A DNA stretch of 19,078 bases from an uncultured Clostridia bacterium (GTDB lineage: Bacteria; Bacillota; Clostridia; Christensenellales; Aristaeellaceae), in contig CAKTUS010000045.1 of the NCBI GenBank assembly GCA_934621485.1, positions 1-19,078 of the forward strand, given 5' to 3'. Position numbers and translations under genes: made by a program. Positions within the stretch are counted from its first letter, which is position 1. Every line of letters starts with the position of its first letter. Shown one piece after another: positions 14,501 through 19,078 of the stretch. The notes beneath the pieces were generated by a model. It did not search any database. It was not told the DNA's origin and saw only the letters and a list, made by a program, of their open reading frames with translations.

Positions 14501-15564
14501 TTGACCTGATGGAAAGCGGCGCCATTCACGCCGTTTTGTACACCGGCGCGCTGGCGGACGCTACCCTGGGGGACTATATCGCCCTGCAACGCCGGGCCTT
14601 GCAGCTGTCCATTCCCTGCCTGACCTCGCTGGATACCGCCAACGCGCTGGTCAGCAGCATCGCCAGCCGTTTCACGCAAAGCAACACCGAGCTGGTGGAT
14701 ATCAACCGTCTACGGCATTGCCGGGAAAAGCTGGTCTTTTCCAAAATGCAGGCAACCGGCGACGATTACGTTTTCCTGGAGAATTTTGACGGACGCATCG
14801 CCTGTCCGGAATCCCTGTGCCTGACCCTGTGCGACCGCCACACCGGCATAGGCGGCTTCGGTCTGGTACTGATGGAGAACTCGTCCTGCGCCGACGCCAA
14901 AATGCGGGTGTTTAACCGGGACGGCTCCGAAGGCGGCGTAGCGGGCAACTGTATCCGCTCTGTAGCCAAATACCTGTTTGACCACGGCATTGTGAAACGG
15001 GAAGTCATGACCATTGAAACCGGCGGCGGGGTGAAGCGCGTTCGCGTGTACACCATGCGGGGCCAGGTGACTTCCGCCAGCGTAGACATGGGGCCCGCAC
15101 AGCTGGAAACCGCCTCTATTCCCTGCACCCTTCCCATGGAGCGCGTCATCAATCAGCCTGTGCGTATTGCTCAAAAAGAGTGGCGCATCACCTGCGTAAG
15201 CATGGGAAATCCCCATTGCGTGGTCTTTTGCGACAGGCCCGACCTATTGAACCTTGCCGAGCTGGGCCCCTGTTTTGAAAATGCCGACCTGTTTCCTCAG
15301 CGCGTCAATACAGAGTTTGTGCGCGTTGTCAATCCCACGCTGCTGGAGATGCGCGTCTATGAGCGGGGCAACGGCGAAACCTCCGCCTGCGGCACCGGCG
15401 CCTGCGCCGCGGTGGTGGCTGCCGTGCTCAACGGCTTGTGCAAAAAGGAAACCGACGTAACCGTGCGCGTGCCCGGCGGCGAGCTGCTGGTGCACTACAG
15501 CCACAGCGGCGTTACTCTTTCCGGCCCCACGGAGCTGGTTTACGAAGGGGTCGCCACCTACTAG
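11545..15564 (+). CDS. carB: Carbamoyl-phosphate synthase large subunit fused to DapF-like epimerase
   Basis: The frame encodes about 1339 residues, far longer than the usual 1050-1080 of CarB. Residues 1 to about 1055 are a complete CarB: first ATP-grasp half (GSGPIVIGQAAEFDY), second half from about 546 (GSGPIRIGQGIEFDY, NPETVSTDYD) and the MGS-type allosteric domain at about 928-1050. From about 1063 to the end is a whole diaminopimelate epimerase-like domain: KMQATGDDY, FNRDGSEGG, GNPHCVVF, NTEFVRVV and YERGNGETSACGTGA. No stop codon or ribosome site lies between them. The epimerase keeps the second catalytic Cys (1282), but the usual CGNG is AGNC (Ala1133, Cys1136). The start at 11545 is chosen because GGGGGTGA sits six bases upstream; an ATG at 11539 is too close to it. 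The CarB assignment is certain; epimerase activity is not. Confidence 0.95.
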   Translation: MPRNESIRKTLVIGSGPIVIGQAAEFDYAGAQACRVLRQAGVNVVLVNSNPATIMTDRALADEIYLEPLTAETVKRIIRKERPDSLLAGLGGQTGLNLSMQLYHEGFLQQMGVRLIGTNVEAIDKAEDRELFKETMALIGQPTIPSDIAQNVEQALTAASRIGYPVIVRPAFTLGGAGGGVAQTAQELRGIAQGGLDASPIRQILVEKYIYGWKEIEFETMRDAAGNVIAVCSMENFDPVGVHTGDSIVVAPALTLSDKEYQLLRSASLDIISALGIVGGCNCQFALNPESFDYAVIEVNPRVSRSSALASKATGYPIAKITTQIALGYTLDEICNDITGKTCACFEPALDYVVVKLPKWPFDKFPGVSRKLGTQMKATGEVMAIGQSFEEALMKAVRGAEISLDSLNAPPCDSSPVTERLERMDDRRLFTIFEALKSGVSVETIHKKTRIDRWFLWRLENLARFEQAFRGDEDYAAAKRLGYTDQALQTLFGYTPKEPLFASYKMVDTCGAEFRAETPYFYACYDAECESRLWPRSQKPVVLVLGSGPIRIGQGIEFDYSSVHCVWTVREMGYEAVLVNNNPETVSTDYDTADRLYFEPLCPEDVMNIIRVEKPVGVVVAFGGQTAIKLTGYLARQGIPILGTSAEGIDLAEDRERFDRLLETMGIRRPMGRAVQTLDEALSAAGELGYPVLLRPSYVIGGQNMQIVHDANEVDVYMRRILAQGIENPVLVDKYMPGIELEVDVISDGTDVLIPGVMEHIERAGVHSGDSIAVYPPYNLDDRMLHRLLSSSEKLALALGTRGLVNIQYLIYQGELFVIEVNPRASRTIPYISKVTGVPMVDLASRVMLGESLNDLGYGSGLMTVPPYYAVKAPVFSFEKLNGANGYLGPEMKSTGEVLGIGKTLGEALFKALTASGLRIQGAFGERAGFFLSVDSHDQAEVPPLAQKLHNLGFSLYATEETAATIASLGVQVQTVSTLGRDSRVFDLMESGAIHAVLYTGALADATLGDYIALQRRALQLSIPCLTSLDTANALVSSIASRFTQSNTELVDINRLRHCREKLVFSKMQATGDDYVFLENFDGRIACPESLCLTLCDRHTGIGGFGLVLMENSSCADAKMRVFNRDGSEGGVAGNCIRSVAKYLFDHGIVKREVMTIETGGGVKRVRVYTMRGQVTSASVDMGPAQLETASIPCTLPMERVINQPVRIAQKEWRITCVSMGNPHCVVFCDRPDLLNLAELGPCFENADLFPQRVNTEFVRVVNPTLLEMRVYERGNGETSACGTGACAAVVAAVLNGLCKKETDVTVRVPGGELLVHYSHSGVTLSGPTELVYEGVATY

Positions 15565-15722
15565 GGCAACGCCGCACAAATGAGGTGGTCGGCCGGCGAA
15601 TGGATTTTTCGTCAGATGCAAATTTCGAAGGTTTGCTGGCGGTAAATCGAGAGATTTGCATGCCGCAGACGGCGGAAAAGGCATCGTCCGACGCGCCGCC
15701 GAATTGTGCGGTGGCGTCCCAG
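15561..15722. repeat. Palindromic MITE-like repeat element
   Basis: The ends are imperfect inverted repeats: CTAGGGCAACGCCGCACAA at 15561-15579 and the complement of TTGTGCGGTGGCGTCCCAG at 15704-15722. Inside lie a perfect ATGCAAAT (15616-15623) / ATTTGCAT (15654-15661) pair and further imperfect pairing between TTTTTCGTC and the GGCGGAAAAGG side. The whole 162 bases can fold into one long hairpin. There is no ORF with a ribosome site. The TAG stop of the carB-dapF gene (15562-15564) lies within the left end. The class (MITE, ERIC-like) is inferred. Confidence 0.62.
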
Positions 15723-15763
15723 GTTTTCGGCAAGAGAAGGCGAACCGCTGTGAATCCTTGAGA

Positions 15764-15798
15764 CAGGCGAAAGGAAGTGAAAAGCGCCCTGTTTTTTT
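15764..15798 (+). terminator. Intrinsic terminator after the carAB operon
   Basis: CAGGCG (15764-15769) pairs with CGCCCTG (15785-15791) with one bulged C, and seven T residues (15792-15798) follow. It is the first stem with a good T-run downstream of the operon. A second perfect stem without a T-run, CGCCTTG/CAAGGCG, lies at 15822-15840. Confidence 0.6.
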
Positions 15799-15891
15799 CC
15801 AAGAAGCACCGTTTCCGAAAACGCCTTGCCGGCCAAGGCGTAGCGCGCTGCGTTTTCTGTTTTATGAATGTAAGAAAAGATTCTCTGAGAA

Positions 15892-15930
15892 CGAAAGCCT
15901 CATTCCATGCGAATGAGGCTTTCGGGTTTT
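15892..15930. terminator. Terminator of the surface protein gene (13-bp perfect stem)
   Basis: CGAAAGCCTCATT (15892-15904) and AATGAGGCTTTCG (15912-15924) are exact inverted copies around a 7-nt loop. The stem begins only a few bases past the stop of the minus-strand surface protein gene. T-runs are short on both strands (GGGTTTT on plus), so efficiency is uncertain; it may serve converging transcripts. Confidence 0.6.
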
Positions 15931-17035
15931 ACCCTCGGCTGCGCCGTCTGCCAAAAGCCACCAACGCGCCGGCCACGGCAAGCGCGGCCAATGCCGCCAG
16001 AGCCCATACCTCCGGCCGGCTTTTATCACCGGTGGCGGGCGGCAGGCCGGGCTCTGGAGTTGGCGCAGGCGAGCTGCCATACACATTGCGGAAGACCAGC
16101 TGAGGCTCGCCCTGCACCGTTGCCGTCAACTGATCGCTTGCATATTCAACCAGCACATCCACCGAATAGGCGGCGCCATCATACGCAACGTTTGGCAAAT
16201 CGCCCCGCACTTCGCGAACGGTATAGCGGTGCAGGCCAACGTCGTCATGGGTGTATTCAATATAGTTAAAGGCAATGCTGCCATCGGCCCGGTTGATTCC
16301 TCGGGAAACCTCCCGGTTTTGTTCATCTGTTACCGTAAAATGAAACTCGCCCGCCAGCAGATCCCGGCCCGCCAGGCGCTTGGTTCCCTTCAGCAGCACA
16401 GACGCTCCGATCGGCACTTCCGCCTGGCGGGTACACAGCGCATTTTGATACTCTCCGTTGGGATTCTGATACAAATCCAGCTGGTAGTCGCGCGGCAGGG
16501 TATCCAAAGGCGTAATCAATTCCAGATAGGCCGGCCAAGCACTGGGATAGTCCTTAAAAAGCTGAAAATTGGAAATATACTGGGAAATATCGATAGAATC
16601 CGTATAGTACCAAACCGCCAATTGCGTAATGCCCCTCAGGGCAGCAGGGGACAGGTCATACTTTTTCATCAGGTTCGTTCCATTGTGCGGATAGCCCTGA
16701 TAGCAGATGGATAAAATCGCCTTATGAAACGCCTCCGGATCCATGGTTCTGACGTTTTCACTGGTCATTTGATAGAATTGTTCGGCTGTAGCTTTTTCTA
16801 TTTTGTTTACGGCTTGTCCGCCTTCGTGCCTGGTGGGCGGGAGTTTTTTGAAATAATTATAGCAGTACGTTACCCTATCTTCTCCATTATCCCGGACGTA
16901 CAACGAATCCACATAAGGGTTTGTGCCATCACCCGTGAAAAAAAGGTACTGTTCTTCAGAAACGGCAAGGGTTTTCGGCATACACATCGCCAGAATTGTT
17001 AGAAAAATCGTCAGAAACCGCGTAGTGCTTTTCAC
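15929..17035 (-). CDS. Cell-wall-anchored thioester-domain adhesin/pilin-like protein
   Basis: The protein of about 368 residues has a signal peptide (RFLTIFLTILAMCM). It is followed by a thioester domain at about 30-185, with the reactive Cys58 in TYCYNYF and Gln138 in ITQLAVWYYTD, the TQxxxW pattern of this class. Then comes a Spy0128/FctA-type isopeptide domain at about 217-320: candidate Lys219 in TKRLAGRDLLAGEF, Glu275 in YTVREV, Asn317 in FRNVYG. The C-terminus has a Pro-rich stretch, a sorting signal PPATGD (LPXTG-like), a hydrophobic segment and RRRSRG. It is probably attached to peptidoglycan by a sortase and may bind host or environmental surfaces covalently. Start: AAGGGAG touches the ATG at 17044 but is well spaced for the GTG at 17035, so I prefer the latter. 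Confidence 0.86.
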   Translation of the reverse strand: MKSTTRFLTIFLTILAMCMPKTLAVSEEQYLFFTGDGTNPYVDSLYVRDNGEDRVTYCYNYFKKLPPTRHEGGQAVNKIEKATAEQFYQMTSENVRTMDPEAFHKAILSICYQGYPHNGTNLMKKYDLSPAALRGITQLAVWYYTDSIDISQYISNFQLFKDYPSAWPAYLELITPLDTLPRDYQLDLYQNPNGEYQNALCTRQAEVPIGASVLLKGTKRLAGRDLLAGEFHFTVTDEQNREVSRGINRADGSIAFNYIEYTHDDVGLHRYTVREVRGDLPNVAYDGAAYSVDVLVEYASDQLTATVQGEPQLVFRNVYGSSPAPTPEPGLPPATGDKSRPEVWALAALAALAVAGALVAFGRRRSRG

Positions 17036-17070
17036 GCCCGTCATCTCCCTTAAGTATGAAATTTGTTTTT

Positions 17071-17099
17071 AATTTAACATATTTAAAAGAAAAGCGCAA
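17071..17099 (-). promoter_or_regulatory. Promoter of the surface protein gene
   Basis: On the minus strand, TTGCGC (17094-17099) and TAAATT (17071-17076) are 17 bp apart in an AT-rich stretch. The surrounding bases are much richer in A and T than the rest of the window. Confidence 0.45.
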
Positions 17100-17194
17100 T
17101 ACATTTTATTATTTTTTGTTGCAAAATTGTAATTTTACTACCATGCGATGATCCTGGTGTCTTTTCGGAAACCAAGGCACAAAACAGTACCTAC

Positions 17195-17223
17195 TTTACA
17201 AAGCCGTTTCTCAGCGTTATCAT
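17195..17223 (+). promoter_or_regulatory. Promoter of the macrodomain-SirTM operon
   Basis: TTTACA (17195-17200) and TATCAT (17218-17223) are separated by 17 bp, ending 37 bases before the macrodomain start codon. It is divergent from the surface protein promoter. Confidence 0.5.
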
Positions 17224-17260
17224 CCTTTTGCGGTTTGAAAACCCGGAAGGAGGAACCGAC

Positions 17261-18037
17261 ATGACGCAGGAAGAACGCAGGCATTTTTTGCTGCAGGCCC
17301 TGCTTGCGGAGAGCGCCGCCTATGCAAATACCGTCATTCCAGAAGATGTGAACGCACAAAAGCAGCTTTTGCGCGGGCTTATGAACCTGCGTGCGCCCCT
17401 GCCCTGCAACGATGACTTTTTACGTGTGCAGGACGAGTACCTGTCCTGTGAAATTGCCGCAAAAGGCGTCACCGACGCCAAAACGCTTATCCCCGTCAAA
17501 GATGGGCTGTGCCTATGGCAGGGGGATATCACCACCCTGAAATGCGATGCCATCGTCAACGCCGCCAACAGCGGCATGACCGGCTGCTACGTGCCGAACC
17601 ACCGCTGCATTGACAACTGTATCCACACCTTTTCAGGAGTACAGCTTCGGCTTGCCTGCGACCGGCTCATGCAAGCGCAGGGCCGCCCGGAGGCAACCGG
17701 CCAGGCCAAAATCACGCCCGCCTTCAACTTGCCCTGCCGTTTTGTGCTGCATACCGTAGGCCCTATTGTAAACGGCCCGCTAACGCCTGCACACTGCCGC
17801 CAATTGTCGGCTTGCTACCGCGCCTGCCTCACCCTGGCGGCGCAGCAGGGGCTGGAAAGCATAGCATTTTGCTGCATTTCCACCGGCGAGTTTCACTTTC
17901 CCCACGAAAAAGCGGCCCAAATCGCCGTTTCCACCGTTCAGGACTTTTGCCAAAACCCAACCAGTATTCAAAGGGTGATTTTTAATGTATTCAAAGAAAT
18001 TGACCGAGACTGTTACCAGCGTCTGCTCTGTGCATGA
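17261..18037 (+). CDS. Zinc-dependent macrodomain protein-ADP-ribose hydrolase
   Basis: The 258-residue protein carries a macrodomain from about residue 75. The ADP-ribose-binding pieces are WQGDITTLKCDAIVNAAN (NAAN at 100-103), FVLHTVGP and FCCISTGEFHFP. The insert MTGCYVPNHRCIDN supplies Cys109, His114 and Cys116, the Cys-His-Cys zinc site that marks the SirTM-linked (SauMacro/SpyMacro) class. The helical N-terminal extension of about 70 residues is also typical of that class. Members remove ADP-ribose placed on proteins by SirTM. The ATG at 17261 follows GGAAGGAGGAACCGAC; the in-frame ATG at 17228 lacks such a site. The 3' end overlaps the sirtuin gene by 53 bases. Confidence 0.93.
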   Translation: MTQEERRHFLLQALLAESAAYANTVIPEDVNAQKQLLRGLMNLRAPLPCNDDFLRVQDEYLSCEIAAKGVTDAKTLIPVKDGLCLWQGDITTLKCDAIVNAANSGMTGCYVPNHRCIDNCIHTFSGVQLRLACDRLMQAQGRPEATGQAKITPAFNLPCRFVLHTVGPIVNGPLTPAHCRQLSACYRACLTLAAQQGLESIAFCCISTGEFHFPHEKAAQIAVSTVQDFCQNPTSIQRVIFNVFKEIDRDCYQRLLCA

Positions 18038-18905
18038 GCGGCTGCGCAGCGCTCTCCATCAGGCAGAAGCCGTGGTCATTGGCGCAGGAGCCGGGCTGTC
18101 CGCCGCTGCCGGCTTCACCTATAGCGGCAAGCGCTTTACCCGCTATTTTGCGGATTTCGGCCGACGGTATGGCTTTCAGGACATGTATTCCGGCGGGTTT
18201 TATCCGTACTCGACGCCCGAAGAGCGTTGGGCGTACTGGAGCCGCTACATCTACATCAATCGCTATATGAGCGCCCCAAAGCCCGTCTATGAAAACCTGT
18301 TTTCGCTCGTAAAGGAGAAGGACTACTTTGTGCTGACCACCAATGTAGACCATTGCTTTCAAAAAGCCGGGTTTGAAAAGCGGCGGTTATTCTACACACA
18401 GGGCGACTTCGGCCTGTTCCAATGCAGCGCCCCCTGCCGCCAGGAAACCTTCGATAATGCCGAAGCCATTCGAGCCATGGTCGTTGCGCAAGGTTATTCC
18501 ATCGCAACAGACGGCCGTCTTGCCTTGCCCGAGGGAACCGCTGCCAAAATGCACGTTCCAACAGAGCGCCTTCCCCTCTGCCCCCGTTGCGGCAAACCGA
18601 TGACCATGAATCTGCGCTCGGACGATACCTTTGTTGAAGACGCGGGCTGGCATCGTGCGGCGGAGCGATACGCTGCTTTTTTGCGTACCCTTAAACAGCG
18701 CCGGGTTCTGTTTTTGGAGCTTGGCGTCGGGTACAACACCCCCGGCATCATCAAGTATCCCTTTTGGCAAATGACGGCTAAGAACCCAAATGCCATCTAT
18801 GCTTGTATCAATCAGGGGCAGGCTTTTACGCCACCTGAAATAGCAGCAAGAGCTATTTGCATAAACCAAGATGACAAAATTGCGTTGGATCAATTATCTG
18901 CGTAG
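17985..18905 (+). CDS. Class M sirtuin (SirTM), protein ADP-ribosyltransferase
   Basis: The 306-residue protein is a sirtuin of the macrodomain-linked type. It has the NAD-binding GAGAGLS at 33-39, LTTNVDH with Asn120 and Asp122, and YTQGD with Gln139 where ordinary sirtuins have the catalytic His. Four zinc cysteines are present (Cys147, Cys151, Cys199, Cys202). In the studied Streptococcus enzyme the matching Asn, Asp and Gln are needed for ADP-ribosylation of a lipoylated GcvH-like carrier. The ATG at 17985 lies inside the macrodomain gene and has AAAGGGTGATTTTTA upstream, so translation is probably coupled. No GcvH-L or LplA2 gene is seen next to it. Confidence 0.92.
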   Translation: MYSKKLTETVTSVCSVHERLRSALHQAEAVVIGAGAGLSAAAGFTYSGKRFTRYFADFGRRYGFQDMYSGGFYPYSTPEERWAYWSRYIYINRYMSAPKPVYENLFSLVKEKDYFVLTTNVDHCFQKAGFEKRRLFYTQGDFGLFQCSAPCRQETFDNAEAIRAMVVAQGYSIATDGRLALPEGTAAKMHVPTERLPLCPRCGKPMTMNLRSDDTFVEDAGWHRAAERYAAFLRTLKQRRVLFLELGVGYNTPGIIKYPFWQMTAKNPNAIYACINQGQAFTPPEIAARAICINQDDKIALDQLSA

Positions 18906-18934
18906 AGAAATATTTACAACCACATAACGTAAGA

Positions 18935-18978
18935 GCTGCTGGACGGCGGCAAAAGAAAAAAAGCCGTCGTACAGCAGC
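18935..18978. repeat. Long imperfect inverted repeat (possible terminator)
   Basis: GCTGCTGGACGGCGGC (18935-18950) and GCCGTCGTACAGCAGC (18963-18978) pair at 14 of 16 positions around an A-rich loop. No T-run follows on the plus strand. It starts 30 bases after the SirTM stop. Confidence 0.5.
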
Positions 18979-18998
18979 CCTATTAACACGCCCATTTG

Positions 18999-19034
18999 AA
19001 ACGGCGGCTTTGATTTTCAGAGCCGCCGTTTCTT
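18999..19034 (+). terminator. Intrinsic terminator-like stem
   Basis: AAACGGCGGCT (18999-19009) and AGCCGCCGTTT (19021-19031) are an 11-bp perfect inverted repeat with an 11-nt loop, followed by CTTTG. It probably ends the macrodomain-SirTM transcript. No gene is visible from 18906 to the window end. Confidence 0.6.
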
Positions 19035-19078
19035 TGCGCTTACACAAACCAATGACGACTTGCAGGGACACGGTAGCC

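Noticed and set aside
15565..15928. Possible small protein genes after carB-dapF (several frames of 60-110 codons)
   Set aside because: The frames pass through palindromic repeats and terminators, lack ribosome sites and give low-complexity Arg/Pro/Ala-rich products.
18853..19071. A 72-codon minus-strand frame at the window end
   Set aside because: It runs through both terminator-like hairpins and the 3' end of SirTM, and its product matches nothing recognisable.

Overview
The window looks like chromosomal DNA from a moderately GC-rich member of the Firmicutes, probably an uncultured gut Clostridia. The grounds are purine-rich Shine-Dalgarno sites, an LPXTG-like sorting signal, a sirtuin/macrodomain pair of the Firmicutes type, an ArgR-type operator and many strong intrinsic terminators. 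This assignment is inferred from gene style only; no rRNA or marker phylogeny is available. No phage, plasmid, IS transposase, tRNA, rRNA or CRISPR was seen.

Layout. (1) 1-527: 3' end of a NadR-like ribosylnicotinamide kinase gene. (2) 563-826: a consensus promoter, a probable 6S RNA and its terminator. (3) 892-1551: deoC. (4) 1552-2379: a gene-free stretch packed with perfect hairpins. (5) 2380-3527, minus: a membrane methyltransferase of the isoprenylcysteine methyltransferase type, translationally coupled to a GNAT acetyltransferase. (6) 3759-4520: a DUF134 (helix-turn-helix) protein fused to a NifX-like domain with a His/Cys-rich tail, behind a promoter carrying a perfect 14-bp palindrome. 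(7) 4739-6983, minus: a MATE efflux pump and a MerR/BmrR-type regulator, behind a 19-bp-spacer promoter with an embedded palindrome. (8) 7083-15564: one long plus-strand operon with binding protein, permease and ATPase of a polar amino acid importer, then argF, carA and a carB gene fused in frame to a DapF-like domain. Two ArgR-box-like sites overlap its promoter. (9) 15561-15722: a palindromic MITE-like repeat that contains the carB-dapF stop codon, followed by terminators. (10) 15929-17035, minus: a wall-anchored surface protein with an internal thioester domain and an isopeptide domain. (11) 17261-18905: a zinc macrodomain ADP-ribosylhydrolase overlapping a class M sirtuin (SirTM). (12) 18906-19078: two large hairpins and no gene.

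How the parts work together. The long operon probably imports arginine, ornithine or a related amino acid and makes carbamoyl phosphate and citrulline under ArgR control. The MerR-MATE pair looks like a self-regulated drug-efflux unit. The macrodomain and SirTM form a reversible ADP-ribosylation pair. The most unusual items are the CarB-DapF fusion, whose epimerase part lacks the usual first catalytic cysteine, and the DUF134-NifX fusion with an in-frame internal ribosome binding site.
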